Source: Pseudoxanthomonas suwonensis (lineage in GTDB: Bacteria > Pseudomonadota > Gammaproteobacteria > Xanthomonadales > Xanthomonadaceae). Taken from it: a DNA stretch of 64,000 nt. This document shows, piece by piece, positions 1 through 7,103 of this stretch. The DNA lies in assembly GCF_000972865.1 (NCBI RefSeq), contig NZ_CP011144.1:248001-312000 (forward strand), given 5' to 3'. The translations under genes and the position numbers were made by a program. Under the pieces are notes generated by a model. It did no database searches. It was given only the letters and a program-made list of their open reading frames with translations, and was not told the DNA's origin. Position 1 is the first letter of the stretch, and each line of letters opens with the position of its first letter.

Positions 1-1542
1 ATCTTCCCGGATCTCGCCGCCCTCGATTCGACACGGTTCTTGGCGTTACGGCCACTTCTGGACGGCTGCCCGGAGAGATTCTTTGACCGGAGCGCATACT
101 CAATAATGCTGGATTGGCTCAAGGATCGTGATGCAACCAACAGAGGCACGCTGCAGGCATATCTGTCCGAGAACAAGGCTAGCCTGAACTCGGCCTTGCA
201 TTTCCTAAGACAAGTCAACTCCGAAGATTGGCACGACGATCCGATCAAGGGTGGCGGTGACTATGAGGTCATGCGACTAATTGACAAAGTGGTCCATCCA
301 GCCTACTTGCGTCTTACGGAAGCCGTACTGGCTCCCCTCGTTCGGATGCCCGCTCACTTCTCACTGCTCGATCGCGGCAAAGGCACCGAAAGACTCGACA
401 TTTTCAATGTAGTTGAGGCGCTCTCCAAAACGGATTTCGCTGAATGCCTCAGACACTATCACCCGACCGTGCGCAATGGCATCGGTCATGGCGGCGTGAT
501 CTATCGGAATAACAGCATTCGGTACCAGGACAAGAAAGGGGGCTCGGAGGAAATCGCGGCCCGGGACGTTGTTCGCTTGTTTGACGACATGCTTGACACC
601 TGCAACGGCTTCGCTACGGCGTTCAAGGTATTTCTCCTCAGCCATAAGCAACATGGCTACACGCTGCCCCTTGAGCTGATGATCGAAGAACTCCGCGAAA
701 GCACCCGTTCGCCATGGTGGTCGGTTGATAGCTGCATAGAATCTGAAGTTCCAGGTGGAGAACAGCTTCTGATCTACGCGAAGCCGGATTCGCGGCACGA
801 GCTGAAGATCTGGTGGGCCTCGACGCACACCGCTATGGTCGCCGAGTCTCTGACGCCAGGCTACAAACGCTACTTCATACCCATGAACGCATCGAAAGAG
901 TCTCTCGGCTTTGCGGCCTTTGACGGCAAGAAGCTGGAAGCGCTCAGATTGTCTGGCGCCCACCAGGTTCATCAGTACATCGGTGCATTCGAGGAGATTG
1001 GATTTTTCTTCCACCCGAAATCGACGCCACCTCGCATTCTGGGGCAAATCGAGACATTTTCTGGCATCGCGAAATCCCATAGCAGTCTCATCCGCACACA
1101 AATGCGCGATGCGATGAATTATCCGAAAATCGTTTGCCGAAATTCCGAGATCGAACGAAGATCTTGGAAGTCCCACCTGCGGGGAAAAGTGGTCATCACC
1201 ATCAGCGGAGGCCAGTCGATGTCGCAGGTTATCCGCAGGCACAAACGCCGCATCCTGCGAAAAGTAGCCACCGCGGCAAGATCCGGCCTGCCTCGTTTTG
1301 ACAGAGGACGATACGTCCCACTCGCCTTCGCGCACATCGACATCTATTGCGAGGATTTCCGGCGACGGCGCCTGGACGGGTTCGGCCTAGGGCGTCAACT
1401 CGTCTGCACTTTGCAGTTGCACCGGACAATACGGACAAGAACGATCAGGGTCATCGACATCCTCGATTCGACCGCGGAAGTTGCCGGAAGCTGGCGGATT
1501 GTATGGAACAAGCAGTGGCTTGCCAAAGGCGGCGCTTTGTAA
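1..1542 (+). CDS. 5'-truncated protein of unknown function with HEPN-like Rx4H motif
   Basis: The reading frame is open from the first base of the window (it begins I-F-P-D-L-A), so the gene most likely starts to the left; a TTG at 40 is only the first internal candidate start. No known family was recognised. The middle of the protein contains V-R-N-G-I-G-H-G, with Arg and His codons at 472 and 487, which fits the R-x4-H signature of HEPN domains, an all-helical fold common in RNase toxins and antiphage proteins. No membrane segment or signal peptide is seen. Base composition is visibly more AT-rich than the core genes that follow, and the gene lies at the edge of an integrated element, so horizontal acquisition is likely. 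The role as nuclease or defence protein is inference from one short motif; the C-terminal third, rich in Arg, is unexplained. Confidence 0.6.
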   Translation: MFPDLAALDSTRFLALRPLLDGCPERFFDRSAYSIMLDWLKDRDATNRGTLQAYLSENKASLNSALHFLRQVNSEDWHDDPIKGGGDYEVMRLIDKVVHPAYLRLTEAVLAPLVRMPAHFSLLDRGKGTERLDIFNVVEALSKTDFAECLRHYHPTVRNGIGHGGVIYRNNSIRYQDKKGGSEEIAARDVVRLFDDMLDTCNGFATAFKVFLLSHKQHGYTLPLELMIEELRESTRSPWWSVDSCIESEVPGGEQLLIYAKPDSRHELKIWWASTHTAMVAESLTPGYKRYFIPMNASKESLGFAAFDGKKLEALRLSGAHQVHQYIGAFEEIGFFFHPKSTPPRILGQIETFSGIAKSHSSLIRTQMRDAMNYPKIVCRNSEIERRSWKSHLRGKVVITISGGQSMSQVIRRHKRRILRKVATAARSGLPRFDRGRYVPLAFAHIDIYCEDFRRRRLDGFGLGRQLVCTLQLHRTIRTRTIRVIDILDSTAEVAGSWRIVWNKQWLAKGGAL

Positions 1543-1655
1543 CGGCTGAGAGGAATCACCGATCGCCAACCTTGCCGAGGGAAGTCACAAGTCCCTTCAA
1601 TCCGCCGTCGAGATGTTTGGCAGCCGCCAGAAAGTCAGCAAGGGGAAACAAGCTA

Positions 1656-1919
1656 ATGGTCAGTTTGCTCAAACGGGCTCGTGATGGTGCCTTCCAGCGT
1701 GGAGTCGTTTTAGGGTATTGGTGGGAGAAGCAGCCATGGCCGGCACGGCTGTATTCGGCAGGAGTCCTGGTAGCCCTGGCGGCATTCGTCTGCGTACTGG
1801 ACGGTATTACCTACCGCGGCGTGCATACGACCATCTTTGTCTTGGGCGCGCTGTTGCTGGCCATCGGGCTCGTGCTGGAGGGCTATTGGCTCGTCGACAA
1901 AGGCCTCGCGACACGGTAG
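1656..1919 (+). CDS. small two-TM membrane protein, unknown
   Basis: An 87-residue protein starting at an ATG preceded by AGGGG about 11 bases upstream; the frame is open further upstream, but those codons overlap the preceding gene and look non-coding. It has a basic N-terminus (K-R-A-R-D) and two hydrophobic segments, roughly residues 32-51 and 56-80, with a short loop between. No family was recognised. It follows the HEPN-like gene by about 110 bases on the same strand and ends exactly where similarity of the opposing integrase remnant begins, so it sits at a recombination breakpoint. It could be the partner of the upstream gene or simply cargo of the element. Confidence 0.55.
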   Translation: MVSLLKRARDGAFQRGVVLGYWWEKQPWPARLYSAGVLVALAAFVCVLDGITYRGVHTTIFVLGALLLAIGLVLEGYWLVDKGLATR

Positions 1920-2211
1920 GCGCCTGGCGCATTGCACGCTTTTCCGCGCTGGGATCTTCGCCTCGCCGGATGTCTGCCAGCATGTCCTTGGCGATCGCCC
2001 TCGCTTGCTCCACGGTCAGCTCACCGAACTTTCCGATGGACGGCTTCCGCCGCTCGCCCCAGTTGGTGCGGTAGGCCAGCATGAAGACCTTCCGCCCTGT
2101 CGGAGTTACCTTGCAAAGGAACCCAGGAACGAGCGTATCGCGCAGCTCGTAGTCCTTTTCTCGGGCTGTGGCGTCGTCTATGACGGACTTGCTTAGCCTC
2201 AACAGCGGCAT
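1920..2211 (-). pseudogene. tyrosine integrase remnant (arm DNA-binding domain only)
   Basis: Residues 1 to about 97 read as the N-terminal DUF4102 arm-type DNA-binding domain of P4-like tyrosine integrases: a start M-P-L-L-R-L-S, then D-x-L-V-P-G-F-L, a Y-R-T-N-W-G-E-R-R segment, S-I-G-K-F-G-E-L-T-V and A-R-x-I-A-K-D-M-L. Functional members run to about 400 residues and end in a catalytic domain with R-H-R-Y residues. Here the frame passes after residue 97 into unrelated low-complexity codons antisense to the neighbouring membrane gene, and no core-binding or catalytic domain follows. It lies next to the tRNA-Leu fragment, the usual location of such an integrase. The element therefore cannot excise with this protein. 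Confidence 0.8.
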
Positions 2212-2398
2212 GGATGTATTCCCAACTTCAGAGAATCAGGAGCGCGCCAAGTGCTGGGACTGTCGGGAACGTCGACTGGTACCTGCGCACAACGGCGTGC
2301 TCGTATTCAACCGTAACTACTTGTTACGGCAAGGAAAACCAGCTCCGTAGTACGTGGTGGTGTTGGGGCGTACATGCGGAGCTGGGCACATTCTCCAG

Positions 2399-2450
2399 CT
2401 CAAAATCCGCCGTTAGCGACAACGTGTGGGTTCGAGTCTCACCTTCACCA
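2399..2450 (+). repeat. att site: 3' fragment of tRNA-Leu(CAA)
   Basis: Fifty-two bases match the 3' part of a leucine tRNA: anticodon loop CTCAAAA (anticodon CAA), 3' anticodon strand, a long class II variable arm (CGTT/AACG), T arm with GGTTCGAGTC and a 3' end TTCACCA. The bases 5' of the loop cannot form the anticodon stem and no D arm or acceptor 5' strand is present, so this is not a complete gene. Such fragments mark the far junction of elements that integrate into the 3' half of a tRNA gene; the intact tRNA should lie off the left edge. Confidence 0.85.
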
Positions 2451-2459
2451 ATGAAGGAC

Positions 2460-2496
2460 AAGGGATTGGGCTTCGCAGCCCAGCCCCTTCTTTTTC
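2460..2496 (+). terminator. intrinsic terminator of the original tRNA-Leu
   Basis: An AAGGG(at)TGGGCT stem closes over a TCGC loop with AGCCCA(gc)CCCTT and is followed by CTTTTT. It lies ten bases after the tRNA fragment, so it is most simply the native terminator of the tRNA-Leu gene, now separated from the tRNA body by the integrated element. The remaining bases up to 2583 show nothing recognisable. Confidence 0.75.
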
Positions 2497-2583
2497 GTGC
2501 CGCACACCAGCGCGTAGTGCCACAGGCCGAGCCATGCCTGGCTGTCCCGGTCGGCGGAACTGGCCGACGCGGACACCGGCCAA

Positions 2584-3600
2584 TTAGGCGTCGCGGGGTC
2601 GTGCCGGCGCCGGGGCGCCGCGGCTGTGCGCCGGCGGCGTGTCGTACACACGCCGCCAGGCGCGGCGGAACTGCCGGGTCGAGGCGAATCCGGCCCGTTC
2701 GGCGACGCTCTCCATGTCGAGCTGCGAACCGGTGACCAGTTCGCGCGCGAGCGCGACGCGGATGCGGTTGGCGTAATCGGTGACGCTGCTGCCCGCGTGT
2801 TCGTTGAACAGGCGCGACAGGTTGCGCGGGCTGGTGCCGGCGATCTTCGCCAGCGCCGCTACCGACCAGGCGCGCGCCGGCTCCGCGGCGATCGCGTCCT
2901 GCGCGCGGTGGATCGCCGGATGGATGTGGTTGCGCCCCTCGAGCCACGGCGAGAGCTGCGGATCGGCGCCGCCGCGACGCAGGTAGACCAGCAGGTAGCG
3001 CGCGACGGCCAGCGCCGTGGCATGGCCGGCCTGCTGCGCGATGACGTGCAGCATCAGGTCGATGCCGGCGGTGATCCCAGCGCTGGTCAGGCGTGGGCCA
3101 TCCTCGACATACAGCCGGTTCTCGCGCACCCGCGCCGCCGGGGCCAGCCGCTGCAGTTCGACGATCGCGGCGTGGTGGGTCGTGCATTCGTGGCCATCGA
3201 GCAGCCCCGCGCGCGCGGCGAGCAAGGCGCCCGAGCAGATCGTCGCCAGGCGCGTGTCCGGGCCGATGCTGCGCCGGAGCCAGTTGACGATCCGCGCTTC
3301 GAGCCCCGCGTCTTCCGCACTGCCGGCGCGGCCGCCCAGTGGCTCGGCGACCTGGCCGGCGACGACGACCAGCGCATCCTGCGGCAGCGATACCGGCAGC
3401 GGCGCGATGCCGGACAGTTCCAGCCCGATGGAACTGCCGACGCGCGGCGCGGGGCCGATGTAGGCGACATCGAAGCGCACCGCATCCTGTTCGAGGTTCG
3501 CCTTGCGCAGGGCTTCGATGGGACCGGCGATGTCGAGCAACAGGGTGCGCGGCGGCACCACCACGAACACGGCGATGCGCTGGCGCGGCGCCGCCGGCAT
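2584..3600 (-). CDS. GlxA-family transcriptional regulator (PfpI-like + AraC HTH)
   Basis: A 338-residue regulator. The N-terminal half is a DJ-1/PfpI-like domain (about residues 8-185: I-A-V-F-V-V-V-P start, nucleophile-elbow-like I-C-S-G-A-L-L-A-A-R-A-G, then T-S-A-G-I-T-A-G-I-D). The C-terminal 100 residues are an AraC double helix-turn-helix (W-S-V-A-A-L-A-K-I-A through A-G-F-A-S-T-R-Q-F-R-R-A-W-R). This architecture defines the GlxA group of ligand-sensing activators. The start ATG overlaps the TGA of the upstream cysteine hydrolase by one base, indicating translational coupling; the pair is probably one transcription unit in which the hydrolase acts on a metabolite linked to the regulator's signal. 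The ligand is not visible from the sequence. Confidence 0.88.
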   Translation of the reverse strand: MPAAPRQRIAVFVVVPPRTLLLDIAGPIEALRKANLEQDAVRFDVAYIGPAPRVGSSIGLELSGIAPLPVSLPQDALVVVAGQVAEPLGGRAGSAEDAGLEARIVNWLRRSIGPDTRLATICSGALLAARAGLLDGHECTTHHAAIVELQRLAPAARVRENRLYVEDGPRLTSAGITAGIDLMLHVIAQQAGHATALAVARYLLVYLRRGGADPQLSPWLEGRNHIHPAIHRAQDAIAAEPARAWSVAALAKIAGTSPRNLSRLFNEHAGSSVTDYANRIRVALARELVTGSQLDMESVAERAGFASTRQFRRAWRRVYDTPPAHSRGAPAPARPRDA

Positions 3601-4163
3601 CAGGCGGCGGCCCGCTCGGGTATGTGCGCCAGCGCCTGCTCCACGGTCGCGATGCGGGCGAAGCGGCCGGCCAGGACCAGTTCGGTACGCGCGCGGATCT
3701 CCGCGGCGCTCCACTCCCGGCCGGTGGCATCGGTCATCGGAAAGGTCAGCGTCGCCTCGCTCACGTAGTCGACCGCGTAGCCCAGGTCGGAGGCGTGCCG
3801 GGCCGTGGTCTCGCAGCACTGCTCGGTACGGATGCCCGAGACGATGACGCGGCGGATGCCGTGCTCGATCAGCCACACCTCCAGGCCCGAGCCGACCAGC
3901 GCACTGTGGCGCCGCTTCCTGAACACGGCGTCGGCCTCAACGCGCAGCGGCGCTAGCGCCTTCACCCAGCCCGAGGCTTCGGAGAACGCGCCTTCAGGCT
4001 CGACATGGAACATCTGCGCCACCGGGATCCCCACGGCCCGGGCGCCGTCGATCAATGCCTGCTGGCGCTCGATGTAGGCGGCCAGTCCTTCCTCGCGGAA
4101 GTACGGACGATGACGAAACGACTCCTGGGCGTCGATCACCAGCAGCGCGGTATGGGCAGACAT
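3600..4163 (-). CDS. isochorismatase-family cysteine hydrolase
   Basis: The protein has 187 residues from the chosen ATG, which has GGAG nine bases upstream; two earlier in-frame starts lack such a site. The family triad is visible: Asp11 (L-L-V-I-D-A-Q), Lys83 (F-R-K-R-R-H-S-A) and Cys116 in T-E-Q-C-C-E-T-T-A-R. Members hydrolyse isochorismate, nicotinamide or other carbamoyl/amide substrates in the cytoplasm; the substrate cannot be deduced here. It is co-transcribed and coupled with the GlxA-type regulator downstream, a pairing often seen where the regulator controls a hydrolase gene. Confidence 0.85.
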   Translation of the reverse strand: MSAHTALLVIDAQESFRHRPYFREEGLAAYIERQQALIDGARAVGIPVAQMFHVEPEGAFSEASGWVKALAPLRVEADAVFRKRRHSALVGSGLEVWLIEHGIRRVIVSGIRTEQCCETTARHASDLGYAVDYVSEATLTFPMTDATGREWSAAEIRARTELVLAGRFARIATVEQALAHIPERAAA

Positions 4164-4195
4164 TTTTGGCATCTCCAATGGGCGGCGTTGAATCA

Positions 4196-4201
4196 TTCTA
4201 G
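4196..4201 (-). promoter_or_regulatory. putative -10 box for the hydrolase-glxA pair
   Basis: Minus-strand TAGAAT in the context GCGCCTAGAATGATT, 33 bases before the chosen start. The same CTAGAATC-like hexamer precedes several other genes in the window. No clear -35 element was identified. Confidence 0.45.
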
Positions 4202-4292
4202 GCGCCGATGAAGTGCGCAGAAATGCCGGTTTCCGACCAATAAGGGACAGATCGCGCCATCCACTCGACCCACGGCCGACCAGTCTATCCGC

Positions 4293-4910
4293 TCAGCCCC
4301 TCGCGCCGGGACACCCGAATCCGCCACGCGCCCGCTCGGCCTGACCGCGCACCACACAGCCGTCGACGTGGTCGTTGACCAGGCCCATCGCCTGCATGAA
4401 GGCGTAGACCGTGGTCGGGCCGACAAACTTCCAGCCGTCCTTCTTCAGCGCCTTGGACAGCGCGATCGACTCGGGCGAGGTCGAAACGGTCTGCGGCGCG
4501 GCGAGCGCGGCAGGGTCCGGTTCGAACTTCCAGACGAAGGCGGCCAGCGACTCCCCGCGCTCGGCCAGGGCACAGGCGCGTCGGGCGTTGTTGATCACCG
4601 CCTCGATCTTGCCGCGGTGGCGCACGATGCCGGCATCGGCGAGCAGGCGCTCCACGTCCCGTGACGTGTAGCCGGCGATGCGGTCGAAATCGAAGCCGTG
4701 GAAGGCTTCGCGGAAGTTGTCGCGCTTGACCAGGATCGTGCGCCAGCTCAGCCCGGACTGGAATCCCTCCAGGCTCAGCTTCTCGAACAGCCGGCGGTCG
4801 TCGGCCACCGGGAATCCCCACTCGGTGTCGTGGTAGTGCAGGAATTCCGGCGCCGCTGCGCACCAGCGGCAACGCGGCTTTCCGTCGGGCCCGGGGATCG
4901 TGGCACTCAT
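4293..4910 (-). CDS. tag: DNA-3-methyladenine glycosylase I
   Basis: A 205-residue base-excision repair enzyme that removes 3-methyladenine from alkylated DNA. The Tag-specific zinc site is intact: N-terminal C-R-W-C and H-Y-H-D, and C-terminal D-H-V-D-G-C giving His and Cys. Other hallmarks are E-W-G-F-P-V, L-S-W-R-T-I-L-V-K-R-D-N-F-R and G-W-K-F-V-G-P-T-T-V-Y-A-F-M-Q. The start is the ATG of M-S-A-T; the longer open frame upstream overlaps the divergent region and lacks family similarity. It is transcribed away from the DUF3247 gene and has no obvious operon partner. Confidence 0.95.
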   Translation of the reverse strand: MSATIPGPDGKPRCRWCAAAPEFLHYHDTEWGFPVADDRRLFEKLSLEGFQSGLSWRTILVKRDNFREAFHGFDFDRIAGYTSRDVERLLADAGIVRHRGKIEAVINNARRACALAERGESLAAFVWKFEPDPAALAAPQTVSTSPESIALSKALKKDGWKFVGPTTVYAFMQAMGLVNDHVDGCVVRGQAERARGGFGCPGARG

Positions 4911-5083
4911 CGTTGTGCTCCCGCTTCGCCGGCTGGCGACAGGACGGCAGGATAGGAGGATCGCCCTGGACGGTCGACCCGCGGCACGCGCGGCGCCCCC
5001 CTCGATGGCCACCCCAGCCGCCTCCACGCTCCCCTCGCGCAGGCAACCGCATACTGGCAACCGCACCCGCCGAGGGCGAGGCC

Positions 5084-5425
5084 ATGAACGAATTTCCCGA
5101 ACGGCTGTTGACCGCCGGCACCGACATCGACCGGCTCACCGCGGTGTGCGCGCTGCTGGACGACGAGGAGCAGGTGCGCCTGCGCTTCGACGACGGCAGC
5201 GTGCTGGAAGGCGTGGTCGCGGCGCGGCCGACGGTGCAGGTGTTCCGCGACGGCGAAGGCGAGGGCTTCAACGCCCTGCTGCGGCTGGAGCCGCTGGCCG
5301 GCGACGCGCTGCCACGCTACCTGTGGCTGGACCGGCTGGTCGAGGTGGTCCGGCTGGCAGCGCCTAGTCCGGAAGGCGACAGCAGCGCGTTTCACACCCG
5401 ATTGCACCCGCCTGCGACAGCCTGA
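5084..5425 (+). CDS. DUF3247 family protein
   Basis: A 113-residue cytoplasmic protein. The segment V-R-L-R-F-D-D-G-S-V-L-E-G-V-V followed by A-R-P-T-V-Q-V-F-R-D and E-G-F-N-A-L-L-R-L-E is characteristic of DUF3247, a small family in Xanthomonadales and related gammaproteobacteria with a predicted beta-rich fold. No catalytic residues are known. It ends 25 bases before the next cysteine hydrolase and may share a transcript with it. The start follows GGGCGAGGCC; an upstream extension would run into the region divergent from tag. Confidence 0.75.
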   Translation: MNEFPERLLTAGTDIDRLTAVCALLDDEEQVRLRFDDGSVLEGVVAARPTVQVFRDGEGEGFNALLRLEPLAGDALPRYLWLDRLVEVVRLAAPSPEGDSSAFHTRLHPPATA

Positions 5426-5450
5426 GGCCCTGCCCTCGCGCCACAACGCC

Positions 5451-5993
5451 ATGCGCCAAGCCCTGCTGATCGTGGACATGATCAACCCCTTCGACTTCGC
5501 GGGGGGCGCGGCGCTGCTGCGCGCGGCGCGGCCGGCGGCGCGGCGCATCGCCGCGCTGCAACGCCGGTTCCGCGACAACCGCGGCCTGGTGGTCTACGTC
5601 AACGACAACTTCGTGGACTGGAAGGGCGGGTTCGCCGACATCGTCGCCTGCTGCGGCCGCGACGGCATGCCCGGCGCGGACATCGTCGCACTGCTGGCGC
5701 CGGGACCGGAGGACCGCTTCGTGCTCAAGCCGCGGCATTCGGGCTTCCTCGACTCGCCGCTGGAACTGCTGCTGCGCCAGCTGCGGGTGCGACGGCTGGT
5801 GGTGTGCGGGATTGCGGCCGATTCCTGCATCCTGGTCACCGCGCACGATGCGCACATGCGCGGTTTCGAGGTGCAGGTGCCGCGCGACTGCGTGGCGGCG
5901 CAGACCGCGGCACGCCGCGACCGGGCGCTGGCGCTGATGCGCGACGCCTTCGATGTCGACATCCGCACGTCGCGCGCGATCCGCTTCCAGTGA
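5451..5993 (+). CDS. isochorismatase-family cysteine hydrolase (second copy)
   Basis: A 180-residue alpha/beta hydrolase of the isochorismatase family. Asp9 in L-L-I-V-D-M-I-N, Lys in F-V-L-K-P-R-H-S-G-F and Cys in G-I-A-A-D-S-C-I-L-V-T-A form the expected triad. The closest pattern is that of the unassigned bacterial amidase-like subgroup (D-M-I-N-x-F-D, A-H-D-A-H-M-R-G). The substrate is unknown. It lies just downstream of the DUF3247 gene and is only distantly similar to the cysteine hydrolase 1.3 kb to the left, so the two are not a recent duplication. Confidence 0.85.
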   Translation: MRQALLIVDMINPFDFAGGAALLRAARPAARRIAALQRRFRDNRGLVVYVNDNFVDWKGGFADIVACCGRDGMPGADIVALLAPGPEDRFVLKPRHSGFLDSPLELLLRQLRVRRLVVCGIAADSCILVTAHDAHMRGFEVQVPRDCVAAQTAARRDRALALMRDAFDVDIRTSRAIRFQ

Positions 5994-6020
5994 GCCCGGC
6001 CGGTCGGCCGGGTGGCTGCC

Positions 6021-6251
6021 CTACGCCGGCGCCGCCTCGAAGTGCCGCGTGACCAGCCCGGCGATCAGCTCCTCGCACAGCGTCTCCAGCGCCATGATCC
6101 GCACCGTGCCGTAGCGGGCCAGGCGGATGATGCGCTCGACATAGATCTCGCGGCCGTGCTCGACGGTCTCGCGCATCGACTTGGTGAATCCGTGCGGGAC
6201 GAAGCCGCGGGTGCCGTCCTTGCTGCCACCCACGTACAGGACGATGCTCAT
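6021..6251 (-). CDS. conserved-looking small protein, unknown function
   Basis: A 76-residue protein beginning M-S-I-V-L-Y-V-G-G-S-K-D-G-T, preceded by GAGGAG about eight bases before the ATG, which fixes the start. No family was recognised. It is soluble, with mixed charge and a probable helical second half (V-E-R-I-I-R-L-A-R-Y through E-E-L-I-A-G-L-V). The 160 bases upstream, up to the metallopeptidase-like gene, are more AT-rich than average and probably contain its promoter. Confidence 0.6.
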   Translation of the reverse strand: MSIVLYVGGSKDGTRGFVPHGFTKSMRETVEHGREIYVERIIRLARYGTVRIMALETLCEELIAGLVTRHFEAAPA

Positions 6252-6411
6252 TCGGCCGCTCCTCTTCTTGTTCTTTTGTTCTGTTGTTGCCGTCGGTCGA
6301 TGCGGGCAAGTGTGCCCGGCATGCCGTTAGCATTGCGTACAACAGAAGTTAGCCGCGGCATGTTTCCGCACGCTGACGCGCAGGTTGCGTCTTGTGCACG
6401 GACCCGGCGAT

Positions 6412-6897
6412 TCAGCGGTATGAACGCAGGCTCGGCGGCCACCAGCCGTGGCCGTGCAGCGCGTAGTGGTCGGCGGCGCGCTCGAACGGGTTGCGCACCG
6501 AGATGCCGCCGCACAGGAAGTACACCGGCACGAACAGTGGCCCGAGCAGCATGTACTGGTAGACGTGCGCGCGCTCGTGGTCGCCCAGGCGCACCGGCGG
6601 ATGCGAGCAGCGGCCGGCGCGGTGCTCGTAGGTGGCGCAGCTGGCCTCCAGGTCGCCACCGGTGGCCAGGATCACGTTGCCCAGGGTCATCGCCCCGCCC
6701 GGCCCCCACGGCCAGCGGACGAACACCAGCGCGCGGTCGCGGCGGCTGAAGCGGGCCGATGCGCCCGCGGCCATGCCGGCCAGTCCCGCGACCAGTCCTG
6801 CCAGGGTCCAGGGCGAGGCCCAGACCGCGCCCAGCAGCATGCCCGCGACCGGCAGCCAGGACGGGTACCAGCGCCCGCGGATGCTGCCGTCGCTCAA
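6412..6897 (-). CDS. membrane protein with HExxH-like motif
   Basis: From the TTG start the protein has 161 residues. This TTG overlaps the TGA of the upstream pspC-like gene (TTGA) with GAGG shortly before it; a GTG 27 bases further upstream is an alternative but lacks a ribosome site. Two hydrophobic segments lie at about residues 13-45, followed by a region with G-D-H-E-R-A-H-V-Y-Q-Y and another hydrophobic stretch (L-L-G-P-L-F-V-P-V-Y-F-L). H-E-R-A-H fits the HExxH zinc-binding signature, and later acidic and His residues (E-R-A-A-D-H-Y-A-L-H) could supply a third ligand. Peptidase activity is an inference. It forms a coupled unit with the two genes upstream. Confidence 0.65.
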   Translation of the reverse strand: MSDGSIRGRWYPSWLPVAGMLLGAVWASPWTLAGLVAGLAGMAAGASARFSRRDRALVFVRWPWGPGGAMTLGNVILATGGDLEASCATYEHRAGRCSHPPVRLGDHERAHVYQYMLLGPLFVPVYFLCGGISVRNPFERAADHYALHGHGWWPPSLRSYR

Positions 6898-7103
6898 TCG
6901 GCCTCGTTGGGGATCAGCAGCCACAGGACCAGGTAGACGAGGATGCCGGGGAACGCGGCCGACAGCAGCGACACCACCACGTAACCGATCCGCAGCCAGG
7001 TGGAGCTCCAGCCGTAGCGGTGGGCGATGCCGCCGATGACCCCGGCGATCATGCGGTCGTTCAGGGAACGGGACAGTCCGGGACTGGCGTTGCTCGCGTT
7101 CAT
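6894..7103 (-). CDS. PspC domain membrane protein
   Basis: A 69-residue protein consisting of one PspC domain: L-N-D-R-M-I-A-G-V-I-G-G-I-A-H-R-Y-G-W, then W-L-R-I-G-Y-V-V-V-S-L and a second hydrophobic stretch ending L-W-L-L-I-P-N-E. The family includes the phage-shock regulator PspC; stand-alone one-domain versions in Xanthomonadaceae have no assigned role. Its ATG overlaps the TGA of the DUF5329 gene by four bases (ATGA), and its own TGA overlaps the TTG of the next gene, so three envelope-related genes appear translationally coupled. Confidence 0.85.
   Translation of the reverse strand: MNASNASPGLSRSLNDRMIAGVIGGIAHRYGWSSTWLRIGYVVVSLLSAAFPGILVYLVLWLLIPNEAD

Noticed and set aside
361..1335. 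324-codon minus-strand frame in the island
   Set aside because: No ribosome site or domain, and the plus-strand frame in the same place is longer and has consistent composition and an Rx4H motif.
2399..2450. A complete tRNA-Leu gene
   Set aside because: The 5' acceptor strand, D arm and 5' anticodon stem are missing; only the 3' half can be aligned, so it is an att fragment.
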